Source: LGRD01 sp031378125 (GTDB lineage: Bacteria; Pseudomonadota; Gammaproteobacteria; Burkholderiales; Burkholderiaceae_C). From it: a DNA stretch of 26,648 nt. Below are positions 18,930 to 26,648 of this stretch, in pieces. Location of the stretch: positions 1 through 26,648 of the forward strand of contig JANNDW010000009.1 in assembly GCA_031378125.1 (NCBI GenBank), written 5' to 3'. Within the stretch, counting starts at the first letter, position 1. Each line of letters starts with the position of its first letter. A model generated the notes under the pieces. It had not been told where the DNA came from, ran no database searches, and saw only the letters and a program-made list of their open reading frames with translations. A program made the position numbers and the translations under genes.

Positions 18930-21683
18930 TCAATCGAACACCGCGTGCCACAGCGCCAGCACCGCGTCGCGCGGAGCGGCCATCACATCGGGTTCGACCT
19001 GGGTCGGCTGCTCGTCCAGCCGCGCGCGGTGCTGCGCACGGCGCAGCTCGCGGTACGCATCGGCGGCAGCCTGGCCGATGCCCGCCGGCAGCAGGCCGCA
19101 GGCCTCGGCGCGCTGCAGCAGCGCAATGTTGCCGGCGTTGTCACGCAAGGCCGGGTGCTCGGCGCTGTGGGTCAGCACCAGCGCCTGCACGGTGAACTCC
19201 ACGTCCATCATGCCGCCCGCGCTGTGCTTGATGTCGAAGCGCCCGCCTTTCACCGGGTGCGCCTGGCGCACCTTCTCGCGCATCGTGAGCACCTCGCCGC
19301 GCAATGCGGCGGCATCGCGCGGCGCGCACAAAACGGCTCGCCGTACCGCTTCGAAAGGCGCCTGCAGATCGGCCCAGCCGGCACACCGGCGCGCCCGCGT
19401 CAGCGCCTGGTGCTCCCAGGTCCACGCGGTGTTGCTGCCCCGGCCGGTCTGGTAGGTCTCGAACGACGCCAGCGACGTGACCAGCATGCCCGAGTTGCCG
19501 TTCGGCCGCAGCGCGGTGTCGACGTCGAACAACTCGCCCGCCGCGGTGCGCAAGGTCAGCCAACCGATCAGCTTGCGCACAAAGGCGGCGTAGATTTCGC
19601 AAGCGCGCTCGTCGGTGTCTTCATAAAGAAACACCACGTCCAGGTCACCGCCATAACCCAGTTCCTTGCCACCCAGCTTGCCGTAGGCAACGATGGCAAA
19701 GCGCGGCTCGGCCAGGTGAGCGCCCTTGAAGTGCCGCCAGGCCCAATGCAGGGCGCGGTCCAGCGTGGCGTCGGCCAGGGCCGACAGGTCGTCGGCCACT
19801 TGCTCGACGCTGATGTGTCCCTCGACATCACGCACCAGGGTGCGAAACACTTCGGCATGGTGGGCGCGCCGCAAGGTGTCGAGCAAGGACTCCTCGTCGG
19901 CCTGGCCGGAGCGCTGCCAGGCTTCGTGCCTATCTTCGAGTTCGCTCTTGAAGGCGGTGGCATCGAAGCGGCCGTGCAGCAAGCGCTCATCGGCCAGCTC
20001 GTCGATCACACCGGGGTGCAGCATCAGGTAGCGCATCGGCCAGCGCGCCAGGCCGAGCAGCCGCAGCAGGCGGTTTTGCACTTCGGGGCGTTCCACCAAC
20101 AGGGCCAGGTAGCTCTCGCGCCGCAGCAGCGGCTCCAGCCAGTCGATGAAGTGCGTGGCCGCGTCCAGGGTGCAGCGCCCCTCCGCCGCTGCTCGCGCCG
20201 CCCGCGCCACCAGCCGGGCCAGCCGCAGCTTGCTCTCGTCGCGCAGCATCGCGATGCGGGGTTGCTCGCGCAGCGAGCGCACCCGTGCCGCCAGCGCGGC
20301 CGGCAGTTGCTCGACAAAGGCGTCGCTGTCCACCGGCAGCGGCTCGGTGCCGCAGTTGCGGCAGCCGCCCGCGGCGCTGGCGCCTGGCGTGGGGGCGCGG
20401 CCGTCGTGCAGCAAGGCATCGAACTCCATCGCCACGAACTCGCGAATTTCGCCCAGCCGGTCCAGCAGCTCGCAGGCGTCCGCTGTGCAGTTCAGCCCCA
20501 GGCTGCGGGCGATCCAGTTCAGGTCGGCATCCACGGTGGGCAGCAGGTGGGTCTGCTGGTCGTCGAGGTACTGGATGCGGTGTTCCACCTGGCGCAAAAA
20601 GGTGTACGCATCGGCCAGCCGCTGGGCACTGGCGGGCTTCATCAAACCCGCTGCGGCCAGCTTGTCCAGGGCCTTCAGCGTGGAGCGGGTGCGCATTTCC
20701 GGGAACTGGCCGCCGCGCACCACCAACAGCAGCTGCACGATGAACTCGATCTCGCGAATGCCGCCGCGCGACAGCTTCACATCGTTGGCGCGTTCGGGCC
20801 GGCCCGCGGCGCGGCGCTGCGCTTCGTCGCGCACCTTGCGGTGCAGCTGGCGCAATCCCTCGAACACGCCGTAGTCCAGGTAGCGGCGGTATACAAACGC
20901 CGTGACCACGCTGCGCAGGCCCATCGCGCGGCGCTCTTTCACGCTGGCCAGCGGCGCGACCACGCGGCTCTTGAGCCAGGCAAACCGCTCCCACTCGCGG
21001 CCCTGCACCTGCAGATACTCTTCCAGCATCGCCAGGCTCACCACCGGCGGGCCCGAGTTGCCGTTCGGGCGCAGCGCCAGGTCGACGCGGAACACGAAGC
21101 CGTCTTCGGTCACTTCGCCGATCAGCGCGTACAGCGTGCGCGCCACCTGCGAAAAATACTCGTGCGCGCTGACGGCTTGCGGCCCGTCCGTCAGGCCGCT
21201 CTCTTCGTACACATAGATCAGGTCGATGTCGGACGAGACGTTCAGCTCGCGAGCGCCCAGCTTGCCCATGCCGACGATCCAGAACTCGATCGGCTCACCG
21301 GCCTCGCCGCGAGGCGTTCCGAAACGCGCGTCCTGGTCGGCGCGCGCCTGGGCCAGCGCACAGTCCAGCGTGGCCTCGGCCAGCTCGGTCATCGCGGTGG
21401 TGATGTCCTGCATCAAAGCGCCGTGCTCGATGTCCAGCACCGCCAGCCGCTCCAGCACCAGCTGGCGCGCCACCCGCAAGGCCCGGGTCAGCGAGTGGCC
21501 ATCGCGCCGCAGGCTGGCGATCAGCGCGGTGATGCTGTGGCGCGTCGGCAAGCCCTGCGGCAGCCGCTCCAGCAGGTCAGCGTAACGGCGCCGAATGCGT
21601 TGAACAAAGCGGCTGTGGTCGGCCAGCGCCAACGGCGCTTGAATCAAAGTGACGGAGGAGGCGGAGAGGTGCTGTGAGGCCAT
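18930..21683 (-). CDS. glnE: Bifunctional glutamine synthetase adenylyltransferase/adenylyl-removing enzyme
   Basis: Controls glutamine synthetase by adding and removing AMP on its Tyr, under PII control, linking nitrogen status to assimilation. The protein is 917 aa from the chosen start (family about 900-1000). Two nucleotidyltransferase-type domains are clear. The N-terminal adenylyl-removase site is GMGKLGARELNVSSDIDLI (138-156). The C-terminal adenylyltransferase site is AYGKLGGKELGYGGDLDVV (near residue 665). The frame stays open to 21755, but the Met at 21683 (MASQHLSASSVTLIQ) is preferred because it avoids overlap with the divergent promoter region. The ribosome-binding site is weak for either. 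The rhomboid gene follows after 18 bases. The glnE / YhdP-like / nitrilase arrangement is conserved in Burkholderiales. Confidence 0.95.
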   Translation of the reverse strand: MASQHLSASSVTLIQAPLALADHSRFVQRIRRRYADLLERLPQGLPTRHSITALIASLRRDGHSLTRALRVARQLVLERLAVLDIEHGALMQDITTAMTELAEATLDCALAQARADQDARFGTPRGEAGEPIEFWIVGMGKLGARELNVSSDIDLIYVYEESGLTDGPQAVSAHEYFSQVARTLYALIGEVTEDGFVFRVDLALRPNGNSGPPVVSLAMLEEYLQVQGREWERFAWLKSRVVAPLASVKERRAMGLRSVVTAFVYRRYLDYGVFEGLRQLHRKVRDEAQRRAAGRPERANDVKLSRGGIREIEFIVQLLLVVRGGQFPEMRTRSTLKALDKLAAAGLMKPASAQRLADAYTFLRQVEHRIQYLDDQQTHLLPTVDADLNWIARSLGLNCTADACELLDRLGEIREFVAMEFDALLHDGRAPTPGASAAGGCRNCGTEPLPVDSDAFVEQLPAALAARVRSLREQPRIAMLRDESKLRLARLVARAARAAAEGRCTLDAATHFIDWLEPLLRRESYLALLVERPEVQNRLLRLLGLARWPMRYLMLHPGVIDELADERLLHGRFDATAFKSELEDRHEAWQRSGQADEESLLDTLRRAHHAEVFRTLVRDVEGHISVEQVADDLSALADATLDRALHWAWRHFKGAHLAEPRFAIVAYGKLGGKELGYGGDLDVVFLYEDTDERACEIYAAFVRKLIGWLTLRTAAGELFDVDTALRPNGNSGMLVTSLASFETYQTGRGSNTAWTWEHQALTRARRCAGWADLQAPFEAVRRAVLCAPRDAAALRGEVLTMREKVRQAHPVKGGRFDIKHSAGGMMDVEFTVQALVLTHSAEHPALRDNAGNIALLQRAEACGLLPAGIGQAAADAYRELRRAQHRARLDEQPTQVEPDVMAAPRDAVLALWHAVFD

Positions 21684-21769
21684 GCTGGTGCGCAGTGGGG
21701 CTGTGCTAGATTGAACCCATCGCCGCGGTCCGCTGAACACAGCGTTGCCATGCACCCAGTGAACGCGTC
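21684..21769. promoter_or_regulatory. Divergent glnE / yhdP-like promoter region
   Basis: An 86-bp spacer that must drive both genes. On the plus strand TAGATT (21707-21712) is a possible -10 for the YhdP-like gene. No matching -35 is seen, and the minus-strand elements for glnE are unclear. No NtrC or sigma-54 motif was noticed. Confidence 0.25.
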
Positions 21770-24700
21770 ATGGCGCGCCGAATCCAATCTTGCCGCCCCC
21801 GTGTTTGGCGCCCCGATGTCTTCATGTCCCTGACTCCGCCCCTCAAAGCCCGACCGCCCCAGCCCCCGGTGTCAGCACGGCGCTGGGCGCTGCGGCTGCT
21901 GCTGTGGCCCTTGCTGCTGGTGGGCAGCCTGTTGGTCATCGCCTGGCTGGCGCTGCACTGGGCGATTCTGCCCCACATCGAGCAATGGCGCCCGCAGATC
22001 GAGGCGCGCGCCAGCGCCGCGTTGGGGGTGCCCGTGACGATTGGCCGCATCGAGGTGCGTTCGAGCGGCTGGGTGCCGGCCATCGAGCTGCGCGACGTGA
22101 TGCTGCTGGACGCGCAAAAGCGCCCGGGCTTGAGCTTGCCGCGCATCGCCACCGCGCTTTCGCCGCGCTCGCTGCTGGCGCTGGAGCCGCGTTTCGAGCA
22201 GCTGCTCATCGAGGGCGCGCAGCTCGAAGTCCGGCGTGACGCCAACGGCCACATCTTGGTTGCCGGTCTCGACCTCAGCGGCCCGTCCGGCGACGACGCC
22301 GCGGCGGCCGATTGGCTGGTCAAGCAGCATGAAATCGTGATCCGCGGCGGCTCCGTCCGCTGGACCGACGAGCTTCGCCAGGCCCCGGCGCTGGAGCTCA
22401 CCGATGTGCAACTGATCATGCGCAATGGCCTGCTCAGCCATGAGATTCGGCTCGACGCGACACCGCCAGCCGACTGGGGCGACCGCTTCACGGCACGCGG
22501 GCGCTTCACCCGGCCGCTGCTGGCGCGGGCGGGCGACTGGCAGCGCTGGAGCGGCAATGTCTACACCGAACTGCCGCGCGCGGATTTGCGCGAACTGCGC
22601 CGCCATGTGGCGCTGCCCTTCGAGTTGAGCGAGGGCAGCGGCGCGCTGCGGGCCTGGCTGGAGGTGCGCGACGGCCAGCCTCGCGGCGCCACCGCCGACG
22701 TGGCGCTGCGGGCGGTCTCGCTGCGCCTGGCGGCCAACGTGGCGCCGCTGGTGTTGGAGCAGTTGGAAGGGCGGATCACCGGCCAGCGCACCGATGAAGG
22801 CCTGACGCTGTCGTTGCAGCGCTTCGGGTTTCTTGCCGGCGACGGGCTGCGCTGGCGCGGGGGAGACATGAACCTGTCGTTGCGTCAGCGGCCCGGCTTT
22901 GCCTCCACCGGTGGCGACTTCAGCGCCCAGCGGCTGGACCTGGGTTTGATGGCGGAGGTGGCTGCGAGCTTGCCGTTGGGCGACGCGCTGCGCCGGTTGC
23001 TCGCCGAGGTCCAGCCGCAAGGCATGATCAGTGAGCTGGGCTTGCAATGGGACGGCCCGCTCGATGCACCGGCGCACTACCAGGTGAAGGGTGCACTCAG
23101 CGGGCTGTCGCTGGCCTCCAGCGCCGCCGCCAAGCCCGACGGCGTGGGCCGCCCGGGCCTGCGCAATGCCAGCGTGCTGCTCAACGCCAACCAGGAGGGC
23201 GGCACCGCCCAGTTGAACGTGATCGGCGGCGCGGTCGAGTTGCCGGGCGTGTTCGAGGAAGCGTTGCTGCCGCTGGACCGGCTGAGTGCTCAGGTGGTTT
23301 GGAAGATCGACGCCGCCAAGCTTGCCGTCCAGGTCAAGGACGCACGCTTTGCCAACCGCGACGCGCAGGGCGAATTCAGTGCCGACTGGAGCACCGGTTC
23401 GGGAACCGGCACCGCCCGGGGCGGGCGCTTGCCCGGCCAGATTGAAGTCAACGCCAAGCTCACCAAGGGGGTGGCCGCACGCGCGGCGCGCTACCTGCCG
23501 TTGGGCATTTCCGAGCCGACCCGGCGCTATGTGGAGCGTGCGGTGAAAGGGGGCACGCTCAGCAGCGTCGATTTTCGCGTCAAGGGCGACCTGTTCGATT
23601 TTCCGTTTCGCAGCGCGGCCAGCAAGGGCGAGTTCCGCATCAAAGCGCAGGCTGAAGACGTCACCTTCGCGTATGTGCCGAGTGCGCCCGCCACGGCGAC
23701 CCAGGTGGCCCAGGAATCTCCTTGGCCCGCGCTCACGCGTGCGAGCGGTGAGCTGGTGCTGGACCGCACCGCACTGGAAATTCGCAACGCCCAGGCCCAG
23801 CTGGGCGGCCTGCAGTGGCGCCAGTTGCAGGGCAGCATTGCGAACCTGGCCGACAACCCCGTGCTGGCGCTGGACGGCCGCGCACAGGGGCCGCTGACGG
23901 AGATGCTGCGCCTGGTCAACGCCACCCCGATCGGCGGCTGGATCGGCAAATCACTGGCGCGCAGCACCGGCGCAGGCGCGGGCGAACTGCGGCTGGGTCT
24001 GTCGATTCCGCTGCGCGACCTGGACACCACGGGCGTCAAGGGCAGCTTGCTGCTGGGCGGCAACGACGTGCGCATCAGCCCCGACAGCCCGTTGCTGGCG
24101 GGGGCCCGGGGCCAGGTGGATTTCGATCGCAAAGGCTTCGCCGTGATCGGCGCCACCGCACGCGCTTATGGCGGCGACATCAGCTTCGAAGGAGGGACCC
24201 AAAGCGACGCCGGGATTCGTTTCACCGGCCAGGGCAGCACCACCGCCGACGCGCTGCGGCGCGCTCCCGAGCTGGGGCTGCTGGCGCGTGTTGCGGGCTC
24301 GCTCAAGGGCCAGACGGCCTACCGCATGGAGCTGGGCTTTGTGCAAGGCCACCCGGAACTCACGCTGACCAGCAACCTGGTCGGCATGGCCTCGGAATTG
24401 CCGGCGCCGCTGCGCAAAGCGGCTGAAGCACCGCTGGCGCTGCGCTACCAAACCAGCATGGCGAAAGAGTCGCTGGCCGCCGGCCAGCCGCTGCGCGACA
24501 CGCTGCGCCTGGACCTGGGCACGGCCGTGCAGGCCTTGTACCAGCGCGACCTGTCTGGCACCGAACCGCGCGTGTTGCGCGGCGGGGTGGGGGTGGAGGA
24601 GCCCGCGCCCGCACCGACCACCGGCGTCAAGCTGGGCATCAACCTGGCCAGCCTGAATGTCGATGCATGGGATGCCGCCTACGACAAGCTGTTCGCGGCC

Positions 24701-25942
24701 GGCGCGGGTGGTGCGGGTGGCGGCGCCAGCGAGCCGGGCGATGCCGGTGACTCGGGTGGATACGCCCCGAACGTGATGACGGTGCGCGCGCAGGACATGA
24801 CGTTCCTGTCGCGCAAGCTGAGCAAGGTACTGGCCAACATCACGCTGGACAAAGGCCAGTGGCGCGCCAACCTGGATGCCGACCAGCTCAAGGGCGATGT
24901 CGAATACCGCCCGGCGCAGCGCGGCGCCGGCGTCGGAGCGACGGCGGCCGGGCGTGTGTACGCGCGTCTGTCGCGCCTGTCGCTGCCCAAGAGCGACGTG
25001 GGCCAGGTGGAAAACCTGCTCGACGATCAACCGTCCAGCACGCCCACGCTGGACATCGTCGTCGACGATTTCGAGCTGCGCGGCAAGCGCCTGGGCCGGC
25101 TTGAGATCGAGGCCTCCAACCGCGTCTACAGCGAGGGCCGAGACGCGCTGCGCGAATGGCGCCTGGCCAAGTTCAACCTGCTCACGCCGGAGGCGCAACT
25201 CACCGCCACCGGCCAGTGGGCGTTGGGCGCACCGGGCACGCCGGGCCGGCGCGCCGTGATGGACTTCAAACTGGCGCTGGCCGACAGCGGCCTGTACCTG
25301 GAGCGTCTCGGCATGGGCCGGGTGGTGCGGGGTGGCAAGGGGCAGATCACCGGCCAGCTTGCCTGGCAGGGCTCGCCGCTGACCGTCGACTACCCCAGCC
25401 TGTCGGGCCAGGCCCATGTGGAAGTCGAAGCCGGTCAGTTCTTGAAGGTCGACCCCGGCGCCGCGCGGCTGCTGGGCGTGCTGAGCCTGCAATCGTTGCC
25501 GCGCCGCCTGGCGCTCGACTTCCGCGACGTGTTCGAGGAAGGTTTTCCATTCGACAGCTTTGCCGGCGACCTGAAGATCAGCCAGGGTGTGGCGCGCTCC
25601 AACAACCTGCGCATGCGCGGCGTGCAAGCGGCCGTGCTGATGGAAGGCCAGGCCGACCTGGCGCGCGAGACCCAGGACCTGCGGGTCGTCGTGGTGCCCG
25701 AAATCAATGCCGGCACGGCCTCGCTGGCCTACGCCATCATCAATCCGGCGGTCGGCCTGGGCACCTTTTTGGCCCAGATGTTTTTGCGCCGGCCGTTCAT
25801 CAAGGCCGGCACGCGCGAGTTTCATGTCACCGGGCTGTGGGCCGACCCCAAGGTCGATCGGGTCGAGCGCGGCGCGGATGCCGTCGTGCCCGATGTCGAT
25901 GCGCCCGCGCCTGCCGCGTCGGAACCCAAGCCAACCCAATAG
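21770..25942 (+). CDS. yhdP: YhdP family protein (AsmA-like, DUF3971)
   Basis: A 1390-residue giant of the AsmA-like YhdP/TamB superfamily, thought to form a hydrophobic bridge carrying phospholipids from inner to outer membrane. One N-terminal membrane helix (about 42-64, LRLLLWPLLLVGSLLVIAWLAL) is followed by the AsmA-type opening HIEQWRPQIEARASAALGVPVTIGRIEV. A very long periplasmic region of repeated beta segments follows, ending in VGLGTFLAQMFLRRPFIKAG and FHVTGLWADPKVDRV, typical of the family. It is somewhat longer than E. coli YhdP (about 1266 aa). A Gly/Ala-rich low-complexity patch sits around residues 980-1000. The start is uncertain: ATG at 21770 or the Met at 21824 (MSLTPPLK), neither with a good ribosome-binding site. 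The nitrilase-family gene follows after 18 bases. Confidence 0.92.
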   Translation: MARRIQSCRPRVWRPDVFMSLTPPLKARPPQPPVSARRWALRLLLWPLLLVGSLLVIAWLALHWAILPHIEQWRPQIEARASAALGVPVTIGRIEVRSSGWVPAIELRDVMLLDAQKRPGLSLPRIATALSPRSLLALEPRFEQLLIEGAQLEVRRDANGHILVAGLDLSGPSGDDAAAADWLVKQHEIVIRGGSVRWTDELRQAPALELTDVQLIMRNGLLSHEIRLDATPPADWGDRFTARGRFTRPLLARAGDWQRWSGNVYTELPRADLRELRRHVALPFELSEGSGALRAWLEVRDGQPRGATADVALRAVSLRLAANVAPLVLEQLEGRITGQRTDEGLTLSLQRFGFLAGDGLRWRGGDMNLSLRQRPGFASTGGDFSAQRLDLGLMAEVAASLPLGDALRRLLAEVQPQGMISELGLQWDGPLDAPAHYQVKGALSGLSLASSAAAKPDGVGRPGLRNASVLLNANQEGGTAQLNVIGGAVELPGVFEEALLPLDRLSAQVVWKIDAAKLAVQVKDARFANRDAQGEFSADWSTGSGTGTARGGRLPGQIEVNAKLTKGVAARAARYLPLGISEPTRRYVERAVKGGTLSSVDFRVKGDLFDFPFRSAASKGEFRIKAQAEDVTFAYVPSAPATATQVAQESPWPALTRASGELVLDRTALEIRNAQAQLGGLQWRQLQGSIANLADNPVLALDGRAQGPLTEMLRLVNATPIGGWIGKSLARSTGAGAGELRLGLSIPLRDLDTTGVKGSLLLGGNDVRISPDSPLLAGARGQVDFDRKGFAVIGATARAYGGDISFEGGTQSDAGIRFTGQGSTTADALRRAPELGLLARVAGSLKGQTAYRMELGFVQGHPELTLTSNLVGMASELPAPLRKAAEAPLALRYQTSMAKESLAAGQPLRDTLRLDLGTAVQALYQRDLSGTEPRVLRGGVGVEEPAPAPTTGVKLGINLASLNVDAWDAAYDKLFAAGAGGAGGGASEPGDAGDSGGYAPNVMTVRAQDMTFLSRKLSKVLANITLDKGQWRANLDADQLKGDVEYRPAQRGAGVGATAAGRVYARLSRLSLPKSDVGQVENLLDDQPSSTPTLDIVVDDFELRGKRLGRLEIEASNRVYSEGRDALREWRLAKFNLLTPEAQLTATGQWALGAPGTPGRRAVMDFKLALADSGLYLERLGMGRVVRGGKGQITGQLAWQGSPLTVDYPSLSGQAHVEVEAGQFLKVDPGAARLLGVLSLQSLPRRLALDFRDVFEEGFPFDSFAGDLKISQGVARSNNLRMRGVQAAVLMEGQADLARETQDLRVVVVPEINAGTASLAYAIINPAVGLGTFLAQMFLRRPFIKAGTREFHVTGLWADPKVDRVERGADAVVPDVDAPAPAASEPKPTQ

Positions 25943-25960
25943 CACCGCATCAAAGGCCCC

Positions 25961-26648
25961 ATGAAAATTGCCGCCCTGCAAATGGTCTCCACCCCCGACG
26001 TGCAGACCAACCTGGATACCGCGCGCAAGCTCATCGCTCAGGCGGCGCACGCCGGCGCGCAACTGGTGGCGCTGCCCGAATATTTTTGCCTGATGGGCAG
26101 CAACGAGCGCGACAAACTCGCGATTGCCGAAGCCCCGGGTGCCGGTCCCATCCAGCAAATGCTGTCCGACGCGGCGCGCCGACACGGCCTGTGGGTCATT
26201 GGCGGCACGCTGCCGGTGCGCTGCCCGGACCCCGAGCGGGTGCTGAACGCCAGCTGTGTTTTCGGGCCCGACGGCCAGGCGGTGGTTCGCTACGACAAGA
26301 TCCACCTGTTCAAGTACACAGCCGGCGGCGAAAACTACGACGAAGGCCGCGCCATCCGGGCCGGCGACCAAGCGCAGAGCTTTCAGGCCGGCGATGTTCG
26401 GGTCGGCTTGAGCGTGTGCTACGACCTGCGCTTTCCGGAGCTGTATCGCGCGCTGATGCACCCGCCCTGCGATTTGCTGGCCGTCCCTTCGGCCTTTACC
26501 CACACCACCGGCCAGGCGCATTGGGAGTTGCTGCTGCGCGCCCGCGCGGTCGAGAACCAGTGTTACGTGCTCGCCGCGGCGCAAGGCGGCCGGCATCAGA
26601 ACGGCCGGCGCACCTACGGCCACAGCATGGTGGTCGACCCCTGGGGCG
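25961..26648 (+). CDS. Carbon-nitrogen hydrolase (nitrilase/omega-amidase family), N-terminal part
   Basis: Hydrolase of the nitrilase superfamily, most like the Nit1/omega-amidase branch that hydrolyses deaminated glutathione or alpha-keto amides. The ATG at 25961 has AAAGG four bases upstream and gives MKIAALQMVSTPDVQTNLD. The frame runs to the window edge (229 codons; family about 265-285). The complete catalytic triad is visible: Glu40 (LPEYF), Lys113 (YDKIHLF) and Cys153 (SVCYDLRFPELYR). The last part, ARAVENQCYVLAAAQGG and YGHSMVVDPWG, is also diagnostic. It lies 18 bases after the YhdP-like gene and is probably co-transcribed. In Burkholderiales tldD often follows. The substrate is inferred from family only. 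Confidence 0.94.
   Translation, partial: MKIAALQMVSTPDVQTNLDTARKLIAQAAHAGAQLVALPEYFCLMGSNERDKLAIAEAPGAGPIQQMLSDAARRHGLWVIGGTLPVRCPDPERVLNASCVFGPDGQAVVRYDKIHLFKYTAGGENYDEGRAIRAGDQAQSFQAGDVRVGLSVCYDLRFPELYRALMHPPCDLLAVPSAFTHTTGQAHWELLLRARAVENQCYVLAAAQGGRHQNGRRTYGHSMVVDPWG

Noticed and set aside
18402..21677. Open plus-strand frame of 1091 codons opposite glnE
   Set aside because: It mirrors glnE codon structure, is rich in Gln/His/Arg/Ala with no domain or membrane pattern, and has no ribosome-binding site. Long antisense frames are expected opposite GC-rich genes.
23951..26623. Open minus-strand frame of 890 codons across the YhdP-like and nitrilase genes
   Set aside because: It crosses two well-supported genes and their spacer, with low-complexity Gln/His/Arg composition and no recognisable motif.
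1..26648. tRNA or rRNA genes, CRISPR arrays, insertion sequences, phage or integrase genes
   Set aside because: Nothing with the needed repeats, conserved RNA sequence or protein motifs was seen; the region looks like stable chromosome.

Overview
The window is GC-rich, densely coded bacterial chromosome. Gene content and order (bamE-dapB-exbBD-leuS beside fur; hpf-ptsN-hprK; glnE back to back with a YhdP/AsmA-type gene followed by a nitrilase-family gene) suggest a betaproteobacterium of the Burkholderiales, most likely a Comamonadaceae member (Hydrogenophaga/Rhodoferax/Acidovorax-like). Intergenic hairpin repeats of a kind common in that family support this. The assignment is inferred from gene order and protein sequence, not from a database search. 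I saw no tRNA, rRNA, CRISPR array, insertion sequence or phage gene.

Left part (1-7028). A minus-strand housekeeping run reads bamE > dapB > exbB > exbD > leuS (leuS runs off the left edge), divergent from fur. fur converges on a second minus-strand run, hpf > ptsN > hprK (ribosome hibernation, nitrogen-PTS EIIA and HPr kinase). A strong hairpin separates fur from hprK. A perfect 12-bp stem terminator follows hpf.

Centre (7029-16999). corA (plus) meets the end of an eight-gene minus-strand operon with no spacer. In transcription order the operon is: FAD-dependent oxidoreductase, DUF1365 protein, cyclopropane-fatty-acid-synthase-like methyltransferase, Tat-exported chalcone-isomerase-like protein, GPH-type MFS transporter, DUF3833 lipoprotein, short-chain dehydrogenase, NTF2/SnoaL-like protein. 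Junctions are 4-base overlaps or gaps of 35 bases or less. An exported glutathione-peroxidase-like gene lies just upstream on the same strand. A di-iron acyl-ACP-desaturase-like gene diverges from that. Related sets occur in light- or singlet-oxygen-controlled clusters of other proteobacteria, and two members resemble furan-fatty-acid enzymes (UfaD/UfaM type). I read this block as a membrane-lipid modification and lipid-peroxide defence island, and it is the most interesting part of the window. Its promoter region carries two 8-bp direct repeats exactly 20 bp apart around a candidate -10 element, and an unlisted 39-codon leader ORF whose stop overlaps the first gene's GTG start.

Right part (17000-26648). 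A glutathione S-transferase gene (minus) diverges from an RfaE2/HldC-type heptose-1-phosphate adenylyltransferase gene whose predicted transcript is leaderless. A rhombosortase-like rhomboid gene follows glnE on the minus strand. A very long YhdP/AsmA-like gene and the 5' part of a nitrilase/omega-amidase family gene read rightwards to the window edge. Several very long reading frames opposite glnE, the YhdP-like gene and others are GC-rich shadows and are not annotated.
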